NCBI RefSeq assembly: GCF_012184385.1
Contig: NZ_VSRL01000014.1
Coordinates: forward strand, 1 to 64,000
Origin: Lentzea indica
GTDB taxonomy: Bacteria; Actinomycetota; Actinomycetes; Mycobacteriales; Pseudonocardiaceae
DNA length: 64,000 nt
Direction: 5' to 3'
In this document: in pieces, positions 8,439-16,114 of the stretch
How the letters are laid out: each line of letters starts with the position of its first letter
Numbering within the stretch: position 1 is the first letter of the stretch
Program-made: the position numbers and the translations under genes
Notes under the pieces: model-generated
What the model saw: the letters and a program-made list of their open reading frames with translations, nothing else
What the model was told of the DNA's origin: nothing
Databases searched by the model: none

Positions 8439-9645
8439 TCGCTTCCCGGTAGAAGGGGTCGGCCACGACCCCTTCACCCTTGCGCTCGTCGAACGTGTAA
8501 ACCTCACGCCCCTGCACATACACGTGCAGGGCCCGGCTCATCACGTCCAACGGGTCCCCGGACCAGATCACCACGTCCCCGTCCAGCCCTGGCTTGAGCG
8601 AACCGACCCGGTCGTCCAGCCCCATGATCCTGGCCGGGTTCGTCGTGATCGACCTCAGCGCGGTGTCACTGTCCAGCCCCTCCTTGACCGCCAAGGTCGC
8701 CTGGTGCACCAGGAAGTGGATCGGCACCACCGGATGATCCGTGGTGATCGCCAGCTCGACCCCCGCCCGCGCCAGGATGCCGGGGTTGCGCAGCCCCCGG
8801 TTCCGCAGCTCCACTTTGGACCGAGCGGTGAACAGCGGCCCGATGATGACCGGAATATGCTTCTCCGCAATGAGATCCGCGATCAGGTGACCCTCAGTCC
8901 CGTGGTTGAGGATCAGCTTGTACCCGAACTCCTCGGACAACCGGATCGCCGTGGCGATGTCGTCGGCCCGGTGCGCGTGCTGACACCACGGCAGCTCGCC
9001 CGACAACACCTTCGCCAGGACCTCCTGCGTGTTGTTGCGCTCGAAGGCCTTCCCCTCGGCCTCCGCCTCGGCCTTCTTGGCGACGTAGTCCTGAGCCTTG
9101 GTCAACTCGTCACGAATGACCGCCGCAACCCCTTGCCGAGTCGACGGCAGCTTCTTCTTGTCCCCGTAGACCCGCTTCGGATTCTCACCAAGCGCACTCT
9201 TGACGCTGACCGGCTCCTTGATGAGCATCTCGTCAACGGTCCGCCCCCAACACTTCACAGCCACGGTCTGCCCACCGATAGGGTTGCCGGACCCCGGCTT
9301 GATCACCGCAGTGGTCACCCCACCACTGAGCGCATCCGCAAAGCCCAGGTCAGCGGGGTTGATCGCGTCGAGCGCCCTCATCCGCGCACCGACCGGATCG
9401 GTCATCTCGTTGGTGTCCTGCCCGGCCCACCCCTCGGCCTCCTCGTGGACACCGATGTGCCCGTGCGCCTCGACGAAGCCGGGCAACACCCAGGCCCCGT
9501 CCGCGTCGACGACCTCAACCCCGTCCGGAATGTCGACGTCAGCGCCAACCGCGACGATCTTCCCGTCCTGAATCAGGACAGTGCCGCCTTCGACGGGTTC
9601 GCCGTCGACGGGCACGACGTAGCCCCCGGTGATCGCGATGTTCAT
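8416..9645 (-). CDS. Amidohydrolase (imidazolonepropionase/dihydroorotase-like fold)
   Basis: About 409 residues. The N-terminal beta sandwich ends in VLPGFVEAHGHIGVHEE, the H-x-H metal motif. HAHRADDIATAIRLSEEFG and ILNHGTEGH supply further metal ligands and ITTDHPVVP the catalytic Asp region. The C-terminus reads RVGSLKPGLDGDVVIWSGDPLD. This is a metal-dependent hydrolase of cyclic amides or related substrates; the substrate is not evident. I prefer the ATG at 9645. An in-frame TTG three codons earlier exists, but the ATG sits just downstream of a -10-like TAGCGT and a dyad, consistent with a short or absent leader. Confidence 0.9.
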   Translation of the reverse strand: MNIAITGGYVVPVDGEPVEGGTVLIQDGKIVAVGADVDIPDGVEVVDADGAWVLPGFVEAHGHIGVHEEAEGWAGQDTNEMTDPVGARMRALDAINPADLGFADALSGGVTTAVIKPGSGNPIGGQTVAVKCWGRTVDEMLIKEPVSVKSALGENPKRVYGDKKKLPSTRQGVAAVIRDELTKAQDYVAKKAEAEAEGKAFERNNTQEVLAKVLSGELPWCQHAHRADDIATAIRLSEEFGYKLILNHGTEGHLIADLIAEKHIPVIIGPLFTARSKVELRNRGLRNPGILARAGVELAITTDHPVVPIHFLVHQATLAVKEGLDSDTALRSITTNPARIMGLDDRVGSLKPGLDGDVVIWSGDPLDVMSRALHVYVQGREVYTFDERKGEGVVADPFYREATSGGRGR

Positions 9646-9646
9646 G

Positions 9647-9661
9647 GTTAGCAACGCTAAC
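9647..9661. promoter_or_regulatory. Dyad GTTAGC-N3-GCTAAC at the amidohydrolase start
   Basis: This perfect 6+6 inverted repeat lies immediately upstream of the preferred amidohydrolase ATG (9643-9645) and overlaps a minus-strand -10-like TAGCGT. It could be a repressor operator on a leaderless or near-leaderless promoter. No dedicated regulator gene is adjacent. Confidence 0.45.
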
Positions 9662-9697
9662 GGTTAGACCAGCCATCGGCCAGTCCCAACAGCAACG

Positions 9698-9796
9698 GCG
9701 AAGGCGCAGCCGAACAGCCCTTCCCACGCGAAGGCGCAGCCGAGCAGCCCGCGAAGGCGCAGCCGAGCAGCCCGCGAAGGCGCAGCCGAGCCCGCC
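9698..9796. repeat. Four-unit tandem repeat, unit GCGAAGGCGCAGCCGAGCAG plus CCC
   Basis: Four near-identical 23-nt units start at 9698, 9728, 9751 and 9774; the first and second are separated by 7 nt. Each unit contains a small hairpin-forming GGC-GCA-GCC. Related degenerate units open copies B and C of the dispersed element. Confidence 0.85.
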
Positions 9797-9812
9797 CTCC
9801 CATACGACTCTG

Positions 9813-9883
9813 GCGGTGTGGCTCCCCCGTCTAGCGCTCCGACGCTTTAGCCTCTGGTGCGCTGGACGGGGGAGCCACACCGC
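9813..9883. repeat. Long inverted repeat, about 25-bp stem
   Basis: The arms GCGGTGTGGCTCCCCCGTC (9813-9831) and GACGGGGGAGCCACACCGC (9865-9883) are perfectly complementary over 19 bp. The stem continues through TAGCGC/GCGCTG (one G-U pair), giving about 25 bp around a 21-nt loop. It could act as a terminator, a processed RNA hairpin, or a small palindromic insertion inside copy A of the dispersed element. Confidence 0.85.
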
Positions 9884-10088
9884 AGCCGCAACCACCAACG
9901 CAACCGCAAGCCGCCAAAAGCAACGGGCGTGCCATCAACCCGCGAACGGCGCTGGAGGGCTCTTTTGGGAGTGTCGGGAGTCTGAGGGCAGAGCCCTCAG
10001 GAAAAGCACGCACCCGCAACGCAAGCACGCAACCGGAACCCACCTACGGACACGAAACCGGCGCACGCCAACGAAACAGGGAGACGAC

Positions 10089-11024
10089 CTACGAACCCGA
10101 GGCGCCCAACGGCTTGATCCCCCACCGAGCCCCCCAAGACTCCCCAGGAGCAACCCAAATCAGGTCCACCCCAGAGTTCAAAGCATCCGGCGGACAAGTC
10201 ATCGGCTCAATGGCAACAGCCCGACCCCGCCCAGGATAGGAGTCCGGCGTGTACACCTGAACCCACCGAAAAGCCGGATCAGCCCACACCTCGACCCCAC
10301 CACTAGAAGCAACCAACGAGTGGTGCACCAGCCCGTCCCGACCAGGCTCACACCCACCGAACGGCGTGTCCAACCGAACCCCGTCCAACCCCCGACCGGA
10401 ACGGAAGTCGTACTCGGTTCCCTCCACCGGCACAGCCGGCCCAGAAGGAACCATCCGCTCCACATCCAGCGGCACAACGGTCGTAGCAGCCAACGTCAGG
10501 GTGCAGGCATCAGTGGATGCGTTCCCAGCCCGAGGGTAAGGATGGGTCCCGACCCCGAACGGCGTAGCCAGGTCGCCGACGTTCTTGACCCCGTGCGTGA
10601 CAGTAAGCCCGTTGTCGTCCAGCGCGTAAGACACGGTGACGTGCAAAGCCGCAGGCCACCCAGCCTGAGGCTCAATGGTCGTCCGCAACGACACCAACGA
10701 CCCGGTGTGCTCCAGAACGGCCCAAGCCCGCCGCCGCACCAGCCCGTGAATCGCGTTCCCCCGAGCCGGCTCGGTGACCTCGAGCTGTTGAACGACCCCG
10801 TCCAGCACCCAGCAAGCCCCGGCAGTCCGGTTGGGCCACGGCACCAGCACGGCGCCGGCACTCATCGGGGGCTTCTCATCCGCGCCGAACGTCTCCACAT
10901 ACGGAACGCCGTCCACCTCGAAAGACCGCAGGCCCGCCCCTACAGTCGCGATCACGGCGGTGGCACCCTCGTACGAGATCCCCAACATGAGGTTGAAGCG
11001 TACGGGGCCAACGGAAGGATTCAT
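10089..11024 (-). CDS. Aldose 1-epimerase family protein
   Basis: 311 residues of the galactose mutarotase-like beta-sandwich fold, which interconverts alpha and beta anomers of aldoses. Visible motifs are VLVPWPNRTAG, GNAIHGLVRRRAW (sugar-binding His), FGVGTHPYPRAG (second conserved His) and IEPMTCPPDALNSGVDL (conserved Glu near the C-terminus). The ATG at 11024 leaves only 2 bp to the divergent MBL gene; an internal ATG at 10988 is a possible true start. Copy A of the dispersed element lies directly downstream. Confidence 0.88.
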   Translation of the reverse strand: MNPSVGPVRFNLMLGISYEGATAVIATVGAGLRSFEVDGVPYVETFGADEKPPMSAGAVLVPWPNRTAGACWVLDGVVQQLEVTEPARGNAIHGLVRRRAWAVLEHTGSLVSLRTTIEPQAGWPAALHVTVSYALDDNGLTVTHGVKNVGDLATPFGVGTHPYPRAGNASTDACTLTLAATTVVPLDVERMVPSGPAVPVEGTEYDFRSGRGLDGVRLDTPFGGCEPGRDGLVHHSLVASSGGVEVWADPAFRWVQVYTPDSYPGRGRAVAIEPMTCPPDALNSGVDLIWVAPGESWGARWGIKPLGASGS

Positions 11025-11026
11025 CC

Positions 11027-11803
11027 ATGAAGGTTCATCACCTCAACTGCGCCACGATGAGGCCGCCGCTGGTCGCGGGCGGCATCGTGGCTCACTGCCT
11101 GCTCATCGAGACCGACCAGGGGCTCGTCCTGGTCGACACCGGGTTCGGCATGCACGAGGTGAACAACCCCAAAGAGACGATCAACGGGCTCAGCCGCGCG
11201 CTGCTCAAGCCGCTGCTCGACATCAACGAGACGGCGATCTTCCAGGTCGAGAAGCGCGGGTACGGGGCCGAGGACGTCCGGCACATCCTGCTCACCCACC
11301 TCGACATGGACCACGCGGGCGGGCTGCGGGACTTCCCGAACGCCATCGTGCACGTTCTGGACACCGAGTTGGAGGCCGCGACCAACCCGCCCACCGCCAA
11401 GGACCGGATGCGGTTCCCGAAGGCCCAGCGCGAGGGCGTCACCTTCCAGACCCACAAGGCGGAGGGCGAGGAGTGGTTCGGGTTCGAGGCGGTCAAGAAC
11501 ATCCCCGGCCTGCCGGAGGACGTTCTGATGGTGCCGCTCATCGGCCACACCCGCGGGCACACGGGCATCGCGGTCAAGGGTGACGACGGCTGGCTGCTGC
11601 ACGCCGGCGACGCGTACTTCTACCGCGGCGAGGTCGAGACGCCGCCCAGCAACATCTTCGCGCTCAAGCTCACCGCCAAGCAGACCGAGACGATCCGCGA
11701 GCAGCGTCTGTCCAATGTGGAACGTCTCAGGGAGCTGAAGGCCAGTGGTGAAGCGGAAGTCTTCTGCGCCCACGACCCCGTCGAACTGGCAAGGCTGGCG
11801 TGA
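11027..11803 (+). CDS. MBL-fold metallo-hydrolase (lactonase-like)
   Basis: 258 residues of the metallo-beta-lactamase fold. THLDMDHAGG is the H-x-D-x-D-H form of the metal motif. IGHTRGHTGIAV, LLHAGDAYFY and CAHDP supply the remaining ligands. The HxDxDH form resembles AHL lactonases and related esterases, but the substrate cannot be read from sequence. GGAAGG lies about 9 nt upstream of the ATG. Its stop overlaps the GTG of the following ATPase gene (GTGA), implying a co-translated pair. Confidence 0.9.
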   Translation: MKVHHLNCATMRPPLVAGGIVAHCLLIETDQGLVLVDTGFGMHEVNNPKETINGLSRALLKPLLDINETAIFQVEKRGYGAEDVRHILLTHLDMDHAGGLRDFPNAIVHVLDTELEAATNPPTAKDRMRFPKAQREGVTFQTHKAEGEEWFGFEAVKNIPGLPEDVLMVPLIGHTRGHTGIAVKGDDGWLLHAGDAYFYRGEVETPPSNIFALKLTAKQTETIREQRLSNVERLRELKASGEAEVFCAHDPVELARLA

Positions 11804-12516
11804 CGTTCATCCGCCAGATCCGCCTGGACCACACCGCCGACACGCACCGGTACCCGTTCACGCTCCCTGTCGTGCAGCACCTGATCAAGCACCCGATCGA
11901 CCTCACGAAGCCGATCACGTTCCTGGTCGGCGACAACGGCGCGGGCAAGTCGACGCTGGTCGAGGCCATCGCCGTGGCGGCGGGGTTCAACGCGGAGGGC
12001 GGCTCGCAGTCGTTCCGCTTCGCGACGCGCGCGACCGAGTCGTCGCTGGGCGATCACCTGACGCTGAGCTGGGGCACCAGGAAGCCCCGCACCGGCTACT
12101 TCCTGCGCGCCGAGTCGTTCTACAACGTCGCCACCGAGATCGACCGGATCGGCGACGGGATTCTCGCGTCGTACGGCGGGAAGTCGTTGCACGAGCGGTC
12201 ACACGGCGAGAGCTTCATCGACCTGATGACACACCGGTTCGGCGGGCGCGGGCTCTACGTGCTGGACGAACCGGAAGCCGCGCTGTCGGTCAAAGGATGC
12301 CTGACGGTGTTGCGGCGCATGCACGAACTCGTCGACGAAGGTTCGCAGTTCATCATCGCCACGCACTCGCCGATCCTGCTCGCGGCACCGAACGCCACGA
12401 TCATGGAGATCACCGACACGATCGACGAAGTTCCTTATGACGCAGCGGAACCGGTCGCGCTCACCCGGAACTTCCTGGGTGAACCCGACCGGTTCCTGAG
12501 GCACCTGCTGGACTGA
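11800..12516 (+). CDS. AAA/ABC-type ATPase, AbiEii/SMC-like single domain
   Basis: 238 residues. Walker A is LVGDNGAGKSTLVEAIA (residues ~44-60) and Walker B is GLYVLDEPEAALS. A switch region IIATHSPILLAAPNA and the conserved ETDTI-like tail follow. These are hallmarks of stand-alone SMC/ABC-like ATPases of the AAA_23 type. The arrangement with a preceding N-terminal strand and no transmembrane partner argues against a transporter. It is coupled to the MBL hydrolase by a GTGA overlap; the function of the pair is unknown. Confidence 0.85.
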   Translation: MTFIRQIRLDHTADTHRYPFTLPVVQHLIKHPIDLTKPITFLVGDNGAGKSTLVEAIAVAAGFNAEGGSQSFRFATRATESSLGDHLTLSWGTRKPRTGYFLRAESFYNVATEIDRIGDGILASYGGKSLHERSHGESFIDLMTHRFGGRGLYVLDEPEAALSVKGCLTVLRRMHELVDEGSQFIIATHSPILLAAPNATIMEITDTIDEVPYDAAEPVALTRNFLGEPDRFLRHLLD

Positions 12517-12517
12517 G

Positions 12518-13912
12518 CTACTTCCCCAGGTTCTCCGGGTGGATCTCGTGCTTGCCGGTCAGCACGCGGTTGATCACCCACAGCACCACGCCGGCCAGGA
12601 GCAGCCAGCCCGCGATCTTGTAGTCGTCCCACGGACGACCGGACAGCACCGGCATCGCGAGGTACGCACAGGTGATCGCACCGAGCACCGGAGCCCACGT
12701 CGGCGCGCGGAAGTGCTTGTGCTCGGACTTTTCCCGGCGCAGCACGAGGCACGCGACGTTGACGATGGTGAAGACGATCAGCAGCAGCAACGACGTCGTG
12801 CCGCCGAGCTTGCCGATGTCCGCGGTCGACACCAGGATCACCGCGACGCCGGTGGTGAAGACGATCGAGATCCACGGCGTGCGGCGGAACGGGTGCACGG
12901 TGCCGAAGAACCTCGGGATGATCCGCTCGTTCGCCATGCCGTACAACAACCGGCTGGCCATCAGCATGTTGATCAGCGCCGAGTTGATGACCGCCAGCAG
13001 ACCGATCAACGCGAAGACCCACAGCGGGAAGCCGGGAGCGCCGACCGTGACGACCCGCAGCAACGCGCTGCTGCCGGCTTTGGCCAGCTCGTCGGCCGGG
13101 ATCAGCAACGACGACGTGATCGCGACCAGCACGTAGATCGTCGCCGCGATGCCCATGCCCCAGAGCATCGCGCGCGGGAAGATCCGGACCGGATCACGGC
13201 ACTCCTCGGCCATGTTCACCGAGTCCTCGAAGCCGACCATCGCGAAGAACGCGAGCGCCGTCGCCGAGGTGATCGCGAGCATCACGGTGCTGCCGTCGGG
13301 AACGTCGACCTGGGTGAGCCTGCTGGGTTCACCGTCGCCGACCGCGATCGCGTACGCGCCGATCAAGATGATGATCACCAGGCCGGACAGCTCGATGCAC
13401 GTGAGCACGACGTTGGCCTTGACCGACTCGGACACGCCGCGGAAGTTGATGATCGCCAGCGCCGAGATGAAGATGATCGCGATTCCGGTGATCACCAGCG
13501 ACTCCGGCCGGATCGCGACGTCGAAGAACTCGATGAGCAGCTGCCGCAGATAGGTGCGGCCGAAGGCGAGCGCCGCCGAGGACGCCGATGTGATGCCGGA
13601 GCACATGACCGCGAACGCGACCATGAACGTCAAGAAGTGAATCTTGAACGCCTTGTTGGTGTACAGCGCCGCGCCCGCCGCTCTGGGATATTTCCCGACG
13701 AGCTCGAGGTAACTGAACGCGGTGAGGAACGCGACCACGAACGCGAGCAGGAAGGGCAGCCACAGCGCGCCGCCGATCTTGCCGGCCACGTTGCCGGTGA
13801 GCGCGTAGATACCGGTACCGAGGATGTCGCCGACGACGAAGAACAGCAGCAGCTTCGGGCCGATCGCCCGTTTCAGCTCTGGTTGCTCCGTTTGTGGAGT
13901 CGCTTCAGCCAT
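12518..13912 (-). CDS. APC-superfamily amino acid/polyamine permease
   Basis: 464 residues with about 12 hydrophobic segments. It opens with LLLFFVVGDILGTGIYALTG, the unwound first helix motif (GxGIY/GTGI) of APC transporters. The consensus AFFAMVGFEDSVNMAEECRDP is typical of cationic amino acid and related permeases. It should import or exchange amino acids at the cytoplasmic membrane; specificity is unknown. It converges with the ATPase gene, with only 1 bp between stops. Confidence 0.92.
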   Translation of the reverse strand: MAEATPQTEQPELKRAIGPKLLLFFVVGDILGTGIYALTGNVAGKIGGALWLPFLLAFVVAFLTAFSYLELVGKYPRAAGAALYTNKAFKIHFLTFMVAFAVMCSGITSASSAALAFGRTYLRQLLIEFFDVAIRPESLVITGIAIIFISALAIINFRGVSESVKANVVLTCIELSGLVIIILIGAYAIAVGDGEPSRLTQVDVPDGSTVMLAITSATALAFFAMVGFEDSVNMAEECRDPVRIFPRAMLWGMGIAATIYVLVAITSSLLIPADELAKAGSSALLRVVTVGAPGFPLWVFALIGLLAVINSALINMLMASRLLYGMANERIIPRFFGTVHPFRRTPWISIVFTTGVAVILVSTADIGKLGGTTSLLLLIVFTIVNVACLVLRREKSEHKHFRAPTWAPVLGAITCAYLAMPVLSGRPWDDYKIAGWLLLAGVVLWVINRVLTGKHEIHPENLGK

Positions 13913-14028
13913 GCCCTGGGATTGTGCCCGTTTTGCCTGGGTACCTGCATGAACGGACGCCTACCTCACCCATATGGTGTAACAATTCCGCGATCTTGGT
14001 CAGCCACGTCCCTACCTGGGGGTTCGAG

Positions 14029-14814
14029 ATGAAACCTGCCGCAACACTGCTCATCGCGGCCGTGGCGTTGACCGCCTGCACATCGTCACCCCCACCGGCC
14101 CAGCAGAGCCGTTACTCCGACGTCAAGAGCCTCGTGGAGGCCGTGACCAAGAACGTCGGCGAGAAGGCGACCTACCGCTTCACCATCGCGCCACCGCCCA
14201 CAGGCGGCGGTGTCAGGGCCCCGGCGAACGGCGTGGTGCAGCTGGGCGGTGTCCCGAGCATCGACGCCACCACCACCCGTCCTGTGCAGGCCGGCGGTGG
14301 GCCGGAGCAGCTGCGGTTCGTCTCGACCACAAAGGACAGCGCGTTCGTCTTGCTGCCGCAGGTGTTCGGCCTGCCGAAGGACAAGCCGTGGGTGAAGCTG
14401 GATCGCAAGGACGGCGACGAGTTCACCAACACCCTGCTCGGCTTCCACGACGTGGTCTACCAGCAGGCCGTCTTCACGACGTACCACCTGCCGGTGATCC
14501 AGGCGGGCGGCGAGCTCAAGCTGATCACGGAGGCCGGAGGGGCCACGCGCTACTCGTTCGCCGTCGACTACCAGAAGGCCTACGACACCCTCACCGACGA
14601 GAGCCTGCGCAACGAGGTCAAGCTCGCCCTCGATCAGAAGGTCGCGGGCTCGACCGGTGAGATCGAACTGGACGGCAGCGGCCTGCCGGTCCGGATCACG
14701 TTCTCCACCCAGCTCCAGAACGCGCAGATCGTCGACGAGGCGCGCTTCTCCGACTGGGGCACCGATGTGAAGATCGCCGAGCCGAACGCGAACGAGATCA
14801 GCTCGCGGAACTGA
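14029..14814 (+). CDS. Exported lipoprotein of unknown function
   Basis: 261 residues with a lipoprotein signal (positively charged start, hydrophobic core, lipobox LTAC near residue 15). The mature region includes FVLLPQVFGLPKDKPWVKLDRKDGD and repeated beta-strand-like segments, reminiscent of the LppX/LprG-type or DUF-type lipid-binding lipoproteins. That resemblance is weak. The start at 14029 was chosen because the upstream frame is not signal-like. The 3' end overlaps the convergent MFS gene by 17 bp. Confidence 0.8.
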   Translation: MKPAATLLIAAVALTACTSSPPPAQQSRYSDVKSLVEAVTKNVGEKATYRFTIAPPPTGGGVRAPANGVVQLGGVPSIDATTTRPVQAGGGPEQLRFVSTTKDSAFVLLPQVFGLPKDKPWVKLDRKDGDEFTNTLLGFHDVVYQQAVFTTYHLPVIQAGGELKLITEAGGATRYSFAVDYQKAYDTLTDESLRNEVKLALDQKVAGSTGEIELDGSGLPVRITFSTQLQNAQIVDEARFSDWGTDVKIAEPNANEISSRN

Positions 14815-16055
14815 CCCGGTAGCGCCAGATCGCCGGCAGCAACGCCACGGCGACCACGGTCGCGATGATCACCAGCACCCCGCCGGCCGTCACCGCCGCC
14901 GCCGTGCCGAACGCCGCGCCACCCGTGCAACAGGTCCGCGATGCGCGGTCCACCCGCCACCACGACGATGAAGACGCCCTGCATCCGCCCGCGCATCTCG
15001 TCCGTCGCTGCCGACTGCAGGATCGCGCCGCGGAACGCCATCGACACCATGTCCGCCGCGCCCGCCAGCGCCAGGAACGCCGCCGCGACCCACAGCGACC
15101 CGGCGAGCCCGAACCCCACGATCGCGATGCCCCAGCCCACCACGGCCAGCGTCACCGCGACACCGTGCCTGTTGATGTTGGTGATCCACCCGGACGTCAG
15201 TCCGCACAGCACCGCGCCGACGGGAATCGCCGCGAACAGCACGCCCAGCGCGAAGCCGCCACCGGGCGGGTCACCGAAGGTGTGCTGGGCCATCTCCGGG
15301 AACAGCGCCCGCGGCATGCCGAACACCATCGCGATGATGTCCAGCACCATGCTCGCCAGCAACACCTTCTGCGCCCAGAGGTAGACGAACCCCTCCAGCA
15401 CGTCCTTGAGCCCGGCGCGCCGCACAGCCCCGTTCAACGGCGGCATCGGCGGCAACAGCCACACCGCGTACACCGTGACCACGAGCGCGATCGCGTCCAC
15501 CAGGTACAGCGTCGACAGGCCCACCACCGGCATCAACGTGCCCGCGAGCAACGGCCCGAGCACCGCGCCGAACTGCATGACCGTCGAGCCCAGCGCACCG
15601 GCCGACGGCAACAGCTCCGCCGGCACCAGCCTGGCGATCGACGCCTGCCGCGCGGGCGCGTTGGCCGCGAAGAAAACCTGCTGCAGGCCGAGCAGTGCGA
15701 TCACCAGCCACACCGAGCCGATGTTCAGCGCGGCCTGCGCCCACAACAGCACCGACGAGACGGCGATGCCGGTGTTCGTGACGAGCAGCAGCTTGCGGCG
15801 GTCGACGGTGTCCGCGATCGCGCCGCCCCACAGCCCGAAGACCAGCAACGGAACCAGCGCGACACCCGCCGCGATGCCGACCCACGCCGACGACCCGGTG
15901 AGGTCGAAGACCTGCTTGGGCACGGCAACGGCGGTGAGCTGGGAGCCCACCGCCGTGACGATCGTGGAGAGCCACAACCTGCGATACGCGACGATCTTCA
16001 GCGGACGTGTGTCGATCACGAACGTCGAGCGCGCACTTCTCCCCAGGGTGGCCAC
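14798..16055 (-). CDS. MFS exporter (enterobactin exporter-like), apparent frameshift near 14922-14924
   Basis: About 419 residues if the frameshift is repaired. The N-terminal half is a typical MFS_3 protein with RPLKIVAYRRLWLSTIVTAVG and the A-like motif GAIADTVDRRKLLL. Downstream of RIADLLHG the frame turns into charged nonsense. One extra base in the C-run at 14922-14924 restores GGAAFGTAAAVTAGG and the last membrane helix to a stop at 14798-14800. The likely function is drug or siderophore efflux. The GTG start follows a TAAGCT box by 6 nt, consistent with a leaderless transcript. Confidence 0.88.
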
Positions 16056-16078
16056 TTCGTTAGCTTATGACAACTAAC
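16056..16078 (-). promoter_or_regulatory. Leaderless-type promoter and dyad for the MFS gene
   Basis: On the minus strand, TAAGCT (16062-16067) fits the TANNNT -10 pattern exactly 6 nt before the GTG start. The inverted repeat GTTAG-N10-CTAAC (16059-16078) overlaps it and could be an operator. No regulator gene is adjacent. Confidence 0.45.
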
Positions 16079-16114
16079 AAGCCCTTTACGTGGATGTGTC
16101 GCCAACACCACTCG

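Larger units (their letters stand above)
9698..10049. repeat. Dispersed modular element, copy A
   Basis: This copy fills most of the 443-bp gene-free stretch between the amidohydrolase (9645) and the epimerase (10089). In plus orientation it contains a tandem 23-nt array (9698-9796), a long hairpin found only here (9813-9883), the 36-nt core (9921-9956), a hairpin CTGAGGGC-AGA-GCCCTCAG (9982-10000) and a CCTACGG motif (10043-10049). The core matches copies B and C at 34 of 36 positions. It lies downstream of the minus-strand epimerase gene. I see no credible gene in it. Confidence 0.8.

Noticed and set aside
9698-9796. CRISPR array
   Set aside because: The units abut with no unique spacers of regular length, and no cas genes are present.
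9816-11030. Coding region inside copy A of the dispersed element
   Set aside because: The frames contain repeated SAAPSRG and RLRLRG-type translations of the repeat and are antisense to the epimerase.
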